This document shows, piece by piece, positions 1 through 8,871 of a DNA stretch of 64,000 nt. The DNA lies in NCBI RefSeq assembly GCF_001718695.1, contig NZ_CP013420.1, forward strand, positions 1,674,001 to 1,738,000. The letters are read 5' to 3'. Below the pieces are notes generated by a model. It was not told the DNA's origin. It made no database searches and worked only from the letters and a program-made list of their open reading frames with translations. Source of the stretch: Burkholderia ubonensis. GTDB taxonomy: Bacteria; Pseudomonadota; Gammaproteobacteria; Burkholderiales; Burkholderiaceae. Positions within the stretch are counted from its first letter, which is position 1; every line of letters starts with the position of its first letter. The position numbers were made by a program, and so were the translations under genes.

Positions 1-216
1 CATGACCTGACGCGGCGCAATTCGCTGACGTCGCCGTATCTGTGGCTGCTGTGCCTGGTCGCGGTGATTCCGGCGACGCTGTTCTGGCGGCATACGGTGC
101 ATCTGTTCACGTTCGTCGTGCTGTTCGCGGTGACTTATGTTTGGCTTTATGTGAGCATCGTCAGGTTCAGGGCGCCGAAGTGGATGGTGGTGAGGAAGGA
201 GAGGCGGGGGCATTAA
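1..216 (+). CDS. C-terminal fragment of a small membrane protein, cut by the window edge
   Basis: The reading frame is open from base 1 to a TAA at 214-216 and gives 71 residues. Two hydrophobic stretches are visible: one starting around YLWLLCLVAVIPATLFW and one around HLFTFVVLFAVTYVWLYV. A basic tail (KWMVVRKERRGH) follows, so the C-terminus is probably cytoplasmic. I do not recognise the family, and the start lies outside the window. It is convergent with wbiI and is followed by a perfect hairpin terminator. A role in polysaccharide work is only suggested by position. Confidence 0.6.
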   Translation, partial: HDLTRRNSLTSPYLWLLCLVAVIPATLFWRHTVHLFTFVVLFAVTYVWLYVSIVRFRAPKWMVVRKERRGH

Positions 217-233
217 GTCACGCTGCCAAAACG

Positions 234-259
234 AAAAAGCGTCCCGCGGGACGCTTTTT
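234..259. terminator. Bidirectional hairpin terminator between the membrane protein and wbiI
   Basis: The sequence is a perfect palindrome with a GC-rich core (gcgtcccgcgggacgc) flanked by five A on the left and five T on the right. It can therefore end transcripts arriving from either strand. It sits between the stop of the plus-strand gene at 216 and the wbiI stop at 309. Confidence 0.8.
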
Positions 260-308
260 CCTGGTCGGCACTAACGCAGCCGAAGCGGCAGCCGAAGCGC
301 GTGCGCGC

Positions 309-2192
309 TCATTCGTTCGATACCGCTCGCACCAAAGGCACACTCTGCAGCACCGGCGCGACGGCCGACTGATACTCGGGCACCCAGCGTCGCAGGTCGC
401 GCCGCACCTCGTCGTCGCTCAGCACGCGATGCTGCATCAGCCACGGCAGTAGCTCGTCGAGCAGGTGGTCCGGCACCTCGCGGGCCCGCGCGATCCGGAG
501 TTTCGGATGCGGCGTGCGGGTCGTCGTCTCGTCGTCGGCAAGCAGTTCTTCGTAGAGCTTTTCGCCGGGGCGCAGGCCAGAAAACTCGATTCGGATCTGA
601 TCTTCGGAAAAGCCGTACAGGCGTATCAGGTCGCGCGCGAGGTCGACGATCTTGACGGGTTCACCCATGTCGAGAATGAAGATCTCGCCGCCCTGCCCCA
701 TGCTCGACGCCTGCAGCACGAGCTGCGACGCTTCCGGAATCGTCATGAAGAAGCGCGTAATCTCCGGGTGCGTGACCGTCACCGGCCCGCCCTTCGCGAT
801 CTGCTGCTGGAACTTCGGGATCACGCTGCCCGCGCTGCCGAGCACGTTGCCGAAACGAACGGTCTCGAACTGCGTGTGGTCGCTCGTCTGCTGCAGCGCC
901 TGGCAAGCCATCTCCGCAAGGCGCTTGCTCGCACCCATCACATTGGTCGGGTTGACCGCCTTGTCCGTCGAGATCAGCACGAAATGGCGAACGTCATGAC
1001 GAATCGCCGCCCGCGCGACGCGGTACGTGCCAAGCACGTTGTTGCGCAGCGCCTGCCATGCATTGAACTCTTCCATCAGCGGCACGTGCTTGTACGCGGC
1101 TGCATGGAACACGATGTGCGGCGCGTGGCGCGACATCACTTGGTCGAGCAGCAGCGAATCCTTCGCATCGCCGATGATCGGCACGACCGGCTGCTCCGGG
1201 AAGCGCTCGCGCAGTTCCTCGGTCAGTCGGTACATCGCATATTCGGACAGGTCGAACGCGACCAGTTGTGCAGGTGCGAAACGCAGGATCTGCCGGCACA
1301 GCTCCGAGCCGATCGAGCCGCCGGCGCCCGTCACCATCACAACGCGGCCGCGCAGCAGCGCCGCGACGTGCGGAGTGTCGATCGTCACGGCGTCGCGGCC
1401 GAGGAGGTCTTCGAGGTCGATCTGGCGGACCTGTGACAGGAACCCCTGCCCCGGCATCAGTGAATTCAGCGACGGGAGCACCATTGCCTTGACGCCGGCG
1501 CGCACGCACATCGTCGCAGCCCGGCGCTGCACTTCGACCGACGCAGACGGGATCGCGATGATCGCGTATTCGACCTTCAGCGCATCGGTCCAGTGCATGA
1601 GATCGTTGATCGCCCCCAGCACCTTGTAGCCGTAGATTTCTCGGCCATGCTTCGTGATATCGTCGTCAAGCAGGCCGACGAGCCGCCATTCGCCCGAGCG
1701 TGACAGTTCGCGCGCGAGGTTCGCCCCGGCCGTGCCGGCGCCGAGCACCAGTACCGGCTTGCCTTGTCCAACGAGCCCGCCGTAAAGGTAGAACTCTTTC
1801 GTCGCGCGGTACAGCGCGCGTGCGCCGCCCATGAGCAGGAACAGCATCAGCGGGGACACCAGCAGCACCGAACGCGGGATGATCGGGGTCGGCTGGAACA
1901 TCACGGCGCCAATCATCACGATCACGCCGCCGCCGGCGAGCGCCTTCGAAATGCGCATCAGGTCCGGGAGGCTCGCGAACACCCACAGGCCGCGATATAG
2001 GCCGAACAGGTGAAACATCAGCGCGTAAACGGGCAACACCCAGGCGAGCGCTGTTAGCGCGCCATTCAGGAAATCAGGCGGAACGCTCCCGTTGAAGCGG
2101 ACGAGATAGGCAAACAACCACGCGGCGACGACCGCCAGCAGGTCGAACAGGAAAGCACTGAATGACAGCCATGATGCTTTGGATCGCAACAT
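309..2192 (-). CDS. wbiI: Membrane-bound nucleotide-sugar 4,6-dehydratase/epimerase, WbiI/WbpM/CapD type
   Basis: The 627-residue protein has four N-terminal membrane segments (about residues 8-33, 42-68, 82-99 and 108-128). A first Rossmann-like fold follows with GAGTAGANLA near 152, then the catalytic short-chain dehydrogenase domain with VTGAGGSIGSE at 287-297 and STDKAV at 408-413. MGASK at 419-423 replaces the usual YxxxK, which is a known trait of WbpM-like enzymes. The family converts UDP-GlcNAc to a 4-keto-6-deoxy intermediate on the way to UDP-QuiNAc or UDP-FucNAc. It is the last gene of a four-gene minus-strand block and should supply the initiating sugar used by WbiH. The exact product sugar cannot be read from sequence. 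Confidence 0.9.
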   Translation of the reverse strand: MLRSKASWLSFSAFLFDLLAVVAAWLFAYLVRFNGSVPPDFLNGALTALAWVLPVYALMFHLFGLYRGLWVFASLPDLMRISKALAGGGVIVMIGAVMFQPTPIIPRSVLLVSPLMLFLLMGGARALYRATKEFYLYGGLVGQGKPVLVLGAGTAGANLARELSRSGEWRLVGLLDDDITKHGREIYGYKVLGAINDLMHWTDALKVEYAIIAIPSASVEVQRRAATMCVRAGVKAMVLPSLNSLMPGQGFLSQVRQIDLEDLLGRDAVTIDTPHVAALLRGRVVMVTGAGGSIGSELCRQILRFAPAQLVAFDLSEYAMYRLTEELRERFPEQPVVPIIGDAKDSLLLDQVMSRHAPHIVFHAAAYKHVPLMEEFNAWQALRNNVLGTYRVARAAIRHDVRHFVLISTDKAVNPTNVMGASKRLAEMACQALQQTSDHTQFETVRFGNVLGSAGSVIPKFQQQIAKGGPVTVTHPEITRFFMTIPEASQLVLQASSMGQGGEIFILDMGEPVKIVDLARDLIRLYGFSEDQIRIEFSGLRPGEKLYEELLADDETTTRTPHPKLRIARAREVPDHLLDELLPWLMQHRVLSDDEVRRDLRRWVPEYQSAVAPVLQSVPLVRAVSNE

Positions 2193-2204
2193 CGGCGGGA
2201 GACC

Positions 2205-3221
2205 TCATGAATTGTTTTCGGCGGCCTTCTGAATCCGGCGCCAGCGCATGTCGATCGCAAGTCCGATGCATGCCAGGACGCCATACCAAGCAACAAACAG
2301 CAACCACTGCTGCAGTTCCTGACGGCCCAACGCCCACAAGGCAACGATTATGCCTGCGAGCATGATGAGGTACCAATAAATAGCAGTGCGTCCATGACCG
2401 ATGCCGGAGCGCACCATCCTTTGATAATAATGCTCCCGGTGCGCTTTCCAGAACTTTTCTCCACGTAACAAGCGTCTCAGGAGTGTTACAGATGCGTCGG
2501 CAATAAAGGGAGCGAAGACGAGCGCGGGAAACCAGATCGGCCACACGTTCCCTCGCCAGCCCCAATAGCCGACGGCACCGGCGAGGAATCCGAGCGGAAT
2601 GGAACCTGCATCGCCAAGAAACAGTCTCGCCGGATGGAAATTCAGCAGCAGAAAGCCGAGCGCGGCGCCCGAGATGGCGGCGCCGGCGACGACCAGATCC
2701 GGCGACGGTCCTGGGCCGCCGAGGGCCGCGATCGCATAAGCGCCGAAGCCGAACAGCGCCATGCCACCCGCGAGGCCATCCGCGCCATCCATGAAGTTGT
2801 AGAGATTGGTCAGCCAGACCATCACGAAACCGACGCCGGCCAGCAACCACCACGGTGCGTCGGCCGGATACACCGCGAGCAGCGCGACGACCGCTGCGAG
2901 GTGCGCCGAGAACCGCACGCGTGCCGGCAGCCCGCGCCGGTCGTCGATCTGCGACATCGCGGCCAGGCCAGCGGCGGCGGCCGCGATCAGCCACAGGTGC
3001 GGCGCCAGCGCGAGCAACGCAACGACGCAGACCGGCACGATGCCCCAGCCGCCGACGCGCGGCGTCGGGCGCGTATGCAGCGAACGGTCGTTCGGGATGT
3101 CGGTGGCGAGCCGCCAGGCCAGCCCGGTGGTGAGCAGCGTGCGCAGGATCGTCGTCGACGCGATGGCAGCGGCCAGCGCCACCGCGGCCGCCTGCGGCCA
3201 CGTGGAGAGGGTGAAATGCAT
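2205..3221 (-). CDS. wbiH: Undecaprenyl-phosphate sugar-1-phosphate transferase, WecA/WbpL/WbiH type
   Basis: This is a polytopic GT4-type (MraY/WecA superfamily) transferase of 338 residues that loads the first sugar phosphate onto undecaprenyl phosphate at the inner membrane. The diagnostic motif NFMDGADGLAGG and the later FLGDAGSIPLGF are both present, among about ten hydrophobic helices. I place the start at the ATG at 3221 (MHFTLSTWPQ), just past the stop of the upstream epimerase at 3227; the frame stays open to 3305, but that extension lies inside the neighbour. It is tightly spaced with wbiG and wbiI, so one transcript is likely. Confidence 0.88.
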   Translation of the reverse strand: MHFTLSTWPQAAAVALAAAIASTTILRTLLTTGLAWRLATDIPNDRSLHTRPTPRVGGWGIVPVCVVALLALAPHLWLIAAAAAGLAAMSQIDDRRGLPARVRFSAHLAAVVALLAVYPADAPWWLLAGVGFVMVWLTNLYNFMDGADGLAGGMALFGFGAYAIAALGGPGPSPDLVVAGAAISGAALGFLLLNFHPARLFLGDAGSIPLGFLAGAVGYWGWRGNVWPIWFPALVFAPFIADASVTLLRRLLRGEKFWKAHREHYYQRMVRSGIGHGRTAIYWYLIMLAGIIVALWALGRQELQQWLLFVAWYGVLACIGLAIDMRWRRIQKAAENNS

Positions 3222-3226
3222 GTCGG

Positions 3227-4192
3227 CTATTGTTGTGTATCGCGCAAACGATACCATGTGGCGGTCGCTTCGAGGCCTTGTCGGGTCGTGTAGGGCGGAT
3301 GCCAACCGAGCACACGGGTGATTCGGCCCGTGTCGAGCTGGAGACTGCCCGTCAGGCGGTCGATTGCCGCCCGGCGGCCGGTCAGCGCGCCAACGACACG
3401 CAGCACGGCAGACGGGACCGGAATCAGGCGGGCCGGCTTGCCCAGCGCTTCACCGACCAGCCGCAGCAGGCCGGTGACCGACGGTGCGTCGTCGTCGGCG
3501 ACGTGAAAGCACTCGCCAGCAGCGCGCGGGTCGATTGCGCACCGCAGCAGCACATCTGCGAGGTTGTCGACGTAGATGAGGCTGCGGCGTGCCGGGATTG
3601 AGCCGAGCGGTAGCGGCATCCCGCGCGCGACGGCGTCCATCATCTTCAGGAAGTTCGCTCGGACGGCAGGACCGTAGACGAGCGGCGGACGAACGATCAC
3701 GACGTCGAGCCCGTTCGACGCACCGAACTGCGCGAGTTCGCGCTCCGCGCGCAGCTTCGAGCGACCGTAGGCGTCCTGAGGAGCGGGGGGCACCGCTTCC
3801 GACAATGGCGCGCCGCCATCGCTCTCGCCGACCGCCTTGATGCTGCTTGCGAACACGAAGCGGCGAACGCCGTGCCGGCGCGCGGCTTGGGCGAGCCGCA
3901 TGGTGCCGGCGACGTTGGTCGCTTCGAACGCGGCGTCCGGATCGGGTGACTCGTCGCGCATCACGTGCACGCGCGCGGCCAGATGTATCACGCAGTCGGC
4001 GGCCAGATCGGCGGGCCATGCTTGGTCGACACCGTCGAAATCGGCGGCGTCGTGCACCCATTCGCGCACGCCGGCGACAGACCCGCCCTGGCGCCTGACC
4101 AAGGCGGTGACGGTGTGCCCGGCCTCCAGCGCGCGCCGGCAGACTGCGCGCCCGACGAACCCGTTCGCGCCCGTCACGATGACGCGGGTCAC
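3227..4192 (-). CDS. wbiG: NAD-dependent sugar epimerase/dehydratase, WbiG-like
   Basis: This is a 321-residue extended SDR enzyme. It begins at a GTG (VTRVIVTGANGFVGRAV) whose first bases overlap the stop of the upstream glycosyltransferase as GTGA. The N-terminal TGANGFVG loop binds NAD, and the catalytic YGRSK (YxxxK) follows a FASSIKAVG strand. C-terminal features such as LGWHPPYTTRQGLE match UDP-hexose 4-epimerase relatives. Within the wbiF-I-like block it probably makes the nucleotide sugar used by WbiH. The frame runs further upstream to 4588, but that part overlaps the glycosyltransferase and is not used. Confidence 0.85.
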   Translation of the reverse strand: MTRVIVTGANGFVGRAVCRRALEAGHTVTALVRRQGGSVAGVREWVHDAADFDGVDQAWPADLAADCVIHLAARVHVMRDESPDPDAAFEATNVAGTMRLAQAARRHGVRRFVFASSIKAVGESDGGAPLSEAVPPAPQDAYGRSKLRAERELAQFGASNGLDVVIVRPPLVYGPAVRANFLKMMDAVARGMPLPLGSIPARRSLIYVDNLADVLLRCAIDPRAAGECFHVADDDAPSVTGLLRLVGEALGKPARLIPVPSAVLRVVGALTGRRAAIDRLTGSLQLDTGRITRVLGWHPPYTTRQGLEATATWYRLRDTQQ

Positions 4193-5040
4193 CAGAACCT
4201 CCAGCCGAAGCGGTTGTAGAACTTGAACGCCGATGACGCGAACATGCGGATGTGCGCAGAGCCCTTGCGGGAAGCCCCGCCGCCGTGGTGGATCACGCGG
4301 ACCGAAGGCACATAGGCGATGCGCGCGCACTCGCGAGTCCGCAGGCTGAGGTCGTAGTCTTCGAAATAGAGGAAATAGCGCGGATCGAAGCCTTGCAGGC
4401 ACTTGAGCACGTCGGTGCGGAACAGCATGAAGCAGCCGCTGACGATTGGCGGATCCCAGACGATGTCGTGGTCGTTGATGACGTCGCGCATTTCGTAGTG
4501 GGCGAGGCGGCGATGGAACCGCTTGCGCCACCCTGCCGGCAGGAATCCACGCACGGCAAGATCCATCACGGTGGGAAAGCGCCGGCAAAGGTGCTGCAAT
4601 GTTCCATCCTCATTACTGATACGCGGCGCAAGCAGTCCCACCTGATCGTTCTCGTCGAGAAAGGCTATCGCCTCAACTAGTGCAGATGGGTCGATGTCGA
4701 CATCTGGATTCAGGACGAGGTGGTATCGGCTACCCAGGCTCTGCAAAACACTGTTATGGCCGCGACCGTATCCGATATTGCCATGCCCTGCGGCAATCAC
4801 GACGTCTGCGCAGACTGCATGTAGCGACTGGATAGGACTCGCCAGGTCCGGTAGCCCGCCGTTGTCGATCAGGTAGATCGACGTCCTGCTCGGTACCCTT
4901 CCCTCGCCAAGAATTGATATCGCGCCCCGTAGCGTGTCGAGAGTCCTCACCAAGGCCGGGACATCCGGCCGGAACACAACCACCGAAACTGAAAGTTGCG
5001 TGCCCTCGCTCCGCGTGCTTGCGGTCACCGCGCACACCAT
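4189..5040 (-). CDS. GT2-family glycosyltransferase (rhamnosyltransferase-like), WbiF position
   Basis: The 283-residue protein has the GT-A fold signature of family 2: an N-terminal SVSVVVFRPDVPALV strand, the metal-binding region LNPDVDIDPSAL, and IVSGCFMLFRTDVL followed by DPRYFLYFEDYDLSLRTR. The last of these is the ED-type acceptor loop seen in rhamnosyltransferases of O-antigen loci. It lacks membrane segments and should act at the cytoplasmic face on a lipid-linked sugar. It is the first gene of the 5040-309 block and overlaps wbiG by 4 bases. By position it corresponds to wbiF of Burkholderia clusters, but I do not assign the symbol because the homology is not checked. Confidence 0.82.
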   Translation of the reverse strand: MVCAVTASTRSEGTQLSVSVVVFRPDVPALVRTLDTLRGAISILGEGRVPSRTSIYLIDNGGLPDLASPIQSLHAVCADVVIAAGHGNIGYGRGHNSVLQSLGSRYHLVLNPDVDIDPSALVEAIAFLDENDQVGLLAPRISNEDGTLQHLCRRFPTVMDLAVRGFLPAGWRKRFHRRLAHYEMRDVINDHDIVWDPPIVSGCFMLFRTDVLKCLQGFDPRYFLYFEDYDLSLRTRECARIAYVPSVRVIHHGGGASRKGSAHIRMFASSAFKFYNRFGWRFW

Positions 5041-5421
5041 CGAATTTGGTTCCTGACCATCCCGTACCGTTCCCTAAAAGCCGTAAGTTTGGGCATAAGA
5101 CGCCCCCTTGGCAAGCGACGCCCGTGACCACGGTTACCGATACTTACATGAGCATTCGCTCCACTTGCTAGACTTCCGCAATGACTGGAGCAGGCGTCGG
5201 AACCGGTGTTGTGCGTTAACATTGCCTGCTCGCACAAGAACACCCATGGAGCACGTCTCTTCAATCTCAGCATGCGCCAGTCCCGGACGCCACCGCGCCA
5301 CCATGGAGCGGCCACAGTTGCTACCGGAAGCGTAAGCGAGTACTCGGGGCGGCCGCGACAAAGACTGCTCCCCGTGGCGTCCTCATGACCTTGAGCATTT
5401 CCCCGTCGGCAAAGAAGATCT
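5041..5421. other. Intergenic region between divergent glycosyltransferase genes
   Basis: About 380 bases separate the minus-strand GT2 gene from the plus-strand 811-aa gene. Promoters for both directions should lie here. I saw no convincing gene, operator repeat or consensus promoter. A weak AAGAAG ribosome site precedes the ATG at 5422. Confidence 0.5.
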
Positions 5422-7857
5422 ATGACTCACCCAAAATTCCGCGTATTGCTGCTTGACACGAAATATCGCAACCCGAACCACTACATTTGCCTCGCGATTT
5501 TTCATGCCTTGCAGCGACACCCGGACGTCGCATTCGTCGCGAAAGTAGATCCCATCGATGCCGCTCCCACGGCGATGCATCAGAATTGCAATCTGTTCAT
5601 CGCCTTCGATGGCGAGGAACTCCGCAAGGATCTGTGCGCGACACTTGCAGCGATTTGTGGCCGCTCCGTGCTTTGGGTGACCGAAGATCCCTACGAGCTT
5701 CCAATTAATCAGAAAAATGCCGAACTGTTCGACGTCGTGTTCACGAACGATTCGTCCAGTGTTTCAGCATACGGAAATCGGGGTAGACATTTGCCGCTCG
5801 CAGGCGCAGTGGAGTTTCATTCACTTCCGGTCCTGCCACCGGAGCAAGAACTGCGTTATCACATGTTTTTCGCCGGCACCGCCTGGCCGAACCGCAGCGA
5901 GTTCTTGCGCTCGGTTCTCAAGCAATTACCCGAGAATTGGAAATACAAGCTAGCGCTTCCGACCAATCCGTTCCTCCCTCCGCACGGAATCGATCTGCCG
6001 ACTAGCGCCCTCTCCTGGCGCACATCGCCGTCTGACTTCGCACGTTTTGCAAATCGAAGTGCCATGACCCTGATGCTGCCCCGCGTTTTCACCGCGTCTG
6101 GAGGCCGCGAATTCGCGGAGACGCCTCCCCCTCGATTGTTCGAGGCCGCGCTCTCGGGGTCCGTTCAGATCGTTCACGAGTCGCTGACAGAGGTTAAGGA
6201 CTTCTTTGTACCGGATAGGGAGCTTGTCCTCTTCTCGGACGAACGTGATTTCATCCAGAAAGCGACACGGATAATCGACGATCGCGCCTATCGTAACGAG
6301 ATTGCAGAGGCAGCTCGTACGAAGGCAACTCAGTTACATACGTACGATCGACGCGTCGATACCATCCTGGCCGCCGCGTCGAATATTCCATCCCCCGCAG
6401 CGCAACCGGTGACCTCGGATCGGCGAACAATCATATTCGTGACACACAATGTCATAGGCGGCGCTAATTTCGGCGGAGTTGAGGTATATCTCGACCTTCT
6501 ACGTCCCGAATTGCGAAATGATTTCAACGTACTGTTCTATGTTCCCGACAATGGAACCGGGCGGTCCGCTCGCCTTTTGTCAGAGACTTACGAAACGCTC
6601 GAAACCTTTCAGTTCGCACGTCGATACGAAACAGATATGCTTCGATGCGAAGAAAGGGAAAACACATTCCGAAATATCCTGAGCAAGTATAAGGTCGATC
6701 TCGTCCATTTCCATCACACCATCGGCCACCCGCCGTCGCTCATCTTCGCGCCACCACTGCTTGGAATTTCGAGCGCATTCACCGCACATGATTTTTACGG
6801 TGTCTGTCACGAGTTTAATTTGCTGTCGTTCAAGGACACATACTGCGGCGCACCAGATATTCCACTGTCCCAATGCGATGTATGTTTATGGCAGAAGCAC
6901 CATATTGCGCCGGGATCGCAGGCAATAAGACGGAGTTTTTGGAACGACGTGCTGAGCCGCGTCGATATGCTCGTCTTCAATACGAAACAGAGCAAACGCA
7001 TCTACGAGCGGATCTATCCCTCAGTGAGGAGTCACGCCAACGTACAGGTGATTCCGGTACCTATCCCTGACCGTACGGCCGCGACGACATGCCACACCAA
7101 ACCCACACCACTCAAAGTGGCGTGGCTCGGCAATGTCACTCATCAGAAAGGGGGTGATATTCTTGCGCGCGCCCTTCCCCTACTCGCACACGCACCGGTC
7201 GAATTCCATCTATTTGGCCGAATCGACCCGCAGTACGCCGATTTTTCGAATCGCGCCCGCTATCCTAACGTCGTCACCCACGGAAGTTACCGGTACGATG
7301 ACATGCCGGCCGCGTTGAAGGATTGTGACGTCTCCCTCCATTTATCGATTTGGCCCGAGACTTACTGCTTAACCCTGTCTGAAGCGCTTCAGATGGGCCT
7401 CGTGCCCATCGTTACAGATATCGGTGCCCTTGGAGAACGCATCCAGCATGGTGTCAACGGGCTGAAAATCGCCCCCGGCAGTGAGGGAGATCTGATTGAC
7501 GCCGTCCATGCACTTATCGACTCGCCATCAGCACTGGCGAAGTATCGATCAAATATCTCTCCGGCGCTCTACTCGCGCACTTCCGATCACGTGACCGCTC
7601 TGAGATCTGCGTATTCGCGGTTGCTGCCCCATCTGTCTCGAAGCAGTGCACCATCTGTGGGTGAATTGAATCTCGCAGACACAGGAATCGCGCCCCTTCC
7701 ATCGAGTTGGCACCATGGAACGCAGCACTTGCCACTCGGCGGACAAGTGTTTTCGGGCGCAGTACGGAAGGCGCACAAGCTGGCAGCATTCTACAAGATC
7801 CACGGTTTTCGTCCGACGCTGCGCATCATTGCAAACCGAATTCGCGTCTCGAGGTAA
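5422..7857 (+). CDS. Two-domain glycosyltransferase: CgeB-like domain fused to a GT4 domain
   Basis: The 811-residue protein has two parts. Residues 1 to about 320 form a CgeB/DUF3880-like glycosyltransferase domain, with DPYELP near 94, VVFTND, FFAGTAWPNRSEFLR, PPPRLFEAALSGSVQ and a closing HTYDRRVDTIL. From about residue 330 a GT-B family 4 domain begins (IIFVTHNVIGGANFGGVEVYLDLL), with a FTAHDFYGVCHEFN segment, the donor-site region VAWLGNVTHQKGGDIL, and PETYCLTLSEALQMGLVPI, the E-x7-E region of GT4 enzymes. A roughly 70-residue tail follows. It is probably a cytoplasmic O-antigen sugar transferase. Base composition is clearly lower in GC than the flanks, suggesting transfer with the serotype cassette. 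Donor and linkage are unknown. Confidence 0.8.
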   Translation: MTHPKFRVLLLDTKYRNPNHYICLAIFHALQRHPDVAFVAKVDPIDAAPTAMHQNCNLFIAFDGEELRKDLCATLAAICGRSVLWVTEDPYELPINQKNAELFDVVFTNDSSSVSAYGNRGRHLPLAGAVEFHSLPVLPPEQELRYHMFFAGTAWPNRSEFLRSVLKQLPENWKYKLALPTNPFLPPHGIDLPTSALSWRTSPSDFARFANRSAMTLMLPRVFTASGGREFAETPPPRLFEAALSGSVQIVHESLTEVKDFFVPDRELVLFSDERDFIQKATRIIDDRAYRNEIAEAARTKATQLHTYDRRVDTILAAASNIPSPAAQPVTSDRRTIIFVTHNVIGGANFGGVEVYLDLLRPELRNDFNVLFYVPDNGTGRSARLLSETYETLETFQFARRYETDMLRCEERENTFRNILSKYKVDLVHFHHTIGHPPSLIFAPPLLGISSAFTAHDFYGVCHEFNLLSFKDTYCGAPDIPLSQCDVCLWQKHHIAPGSQAIRRSFWNDVLSRVDMLVFNTKQSKRIYERIYPSVRSHANVQVIPVPIPDRTAATTCHTKPTPLKVAWLGNVTHQKGGDILARALPLLAHAPVEFHLFGRIDPQYADFSNRARYPNVVTHGSYRYDDMPAALKDCDVSLHLSIWPETYCLTLSEALQMGLVPIVTDIGALGERIQHGVNGLKIAPGSEGDLIDAVHALIDSPSALAKYRSNISPALYSRTSDHVTALRSAYSRLLPHLSRSSAPSVGELNLADTGIAPLPSSWHHGTQHLPLGGQVFSGAVRKAHKLAAFYKIHGFRPTLRIIANRIRVSR

Positions 7858-7860
7858 AGC

Positions 7861-8820
7861 ATGAAAGTTTTAATCGCGGGTGCGTCGCCCGACGCAATCA
7901 ACAACAATGCAGTACTTCGGGGATATGTGGCAAATGGTTTTCGTGGCCTCGATAAAGTAGCGGACGTGACCGTTTGTTCACTCGAGAGCGCCACGATGAT
8001 CGCAAAAGCCGCAGTGCCGGATCTGATTCTGGTGTTTGGATCCTGCATGCCCTTGGAGGCACACTATCTTCCTTTAAAGCAAGTTGCCATGGACCTTGGC
8101 GCCACGATGGCCTTTTGGCTTCATGACGACCCATATGAATTTGATCACGCAGCGAAGATCGTACCGCTTGCGGACATAATTTTTTCAAATGACAAGTGGA
8201 CCTCCACGCATTACCCACATCCACATGTCGTTCATCTTCCGCTCGCAGCGGATCCAAACGCACATTTCCGGAATTTCAAAACAGAAAAAGCACGCGACCT
8301 GTTCTTCTGTGGAGTCGGATTCAATAATCGCGTTCAACTTCTACGGGATTGTGCCGCTCATCTGCGCGACATCAATGTTGAGGTACTTGGTGACGGTTGG
8401 CCGGAAGATCTGGGTTTTGCGGCGAATCGACGGATCCGTAACGACGCGCTTCCGGATATGTACGCTTCATCGCTAATTACGTTGAACGTTGGGAGACGGC
8501 ACAACCTGGCGAACGAGCGATTCAATCTCGATGCATCGACACCGGGGCCACGAACATTTGAAGCGGCCGCAGCCGGCACCGTGCAGTGCATGTTCGTCGA
8601 AGGCCTCGAGATCAGTGACTATTACGATGAATCGAGCGGAGAAATCTTGTTATTCGATTCACCCGCGGAGTTACGACAGCATTGTGAAATGCTGAAAGAC
8701 GATCCCGCAATGGCAAAAAGAATCGCACTCGCCGCTCAGGCCCGCACTCTGCGAGATCACACATACCAAAATCGCGCAGAAAAAATCCTTCATTCGGTAC
8801 AGCGACTTCGCTCTATATAA
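7861..8820 (+). CDS. CgeB-like glycosyltransferase
   Basis: The 319-residue protein is a stand-alone version of the CgeB-like domain at the N-terminus of its upstream neighbour. The parallel blocks are DDPYEF, DIIFSNDKWT, FFCGVGFNNRVQLLR, PGPRTFEAAAAGTVQ and HTYQNRAEKIL. Such domains adopt a GT-B-like fold and occur in spore-coat and surface-glycan loci. The start ATG is only 3 bases past the upstream stop, with GAGG inside the end of the preceding gene serving as a ribosome site, so the two are co-translated. The exact sugar is unknown. Codon use is relaxed and A/T-rich like the rest of the cassette. Confidence 0.78.
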   Translation: MKVLIAGASPDAINNNAVLRGYVANGFRGLDKVADVTVCSLESATMIAKAAVPDLILVFGSCMPLEAHYLPLKQVAMDLGATMAFWLHDDPYEFDHAAKIVPLADIIFSNDKWTSTHYPHPHVVHLPLAADPNAHFRNFKTEKARDLFFCGVGFNNRVQLLRDCAAHLRDINVEVLGDGWPEDLGFAANRRIRNDALPDMYASSLITLNVGRRHNLANERFNLDASTPGPRTFEAAAAGTVQCMFVEGLEISDYYDESSGEILLFDSPAELRQHCEMLKDDPAMAKRIALAAQARTLRDHTYQNRAEKILHSVQRLRSI

Positions 8821-8822
8821 GC

Positions 8823-8856
8823 CCCTTTTTGCCAAATACCTATTTGGCAAAAAGGG
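8823..8856. terminator. Strong bidirectional terminator between convergent O-antigen gene blocks
   Basis: A perfect 16-bp inverted repeat (ccctttttgccaaata and its complement) has only two bases between its arms, so the real loop is about four bases. A and T runs are built into both arms. It lies between the plus-strand stop at 8820 and the glf stop at 8872 and can terminate both. Confidence 0.88.
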
Positions 8857-8871
8857 CAGAATCTCCTCAGA

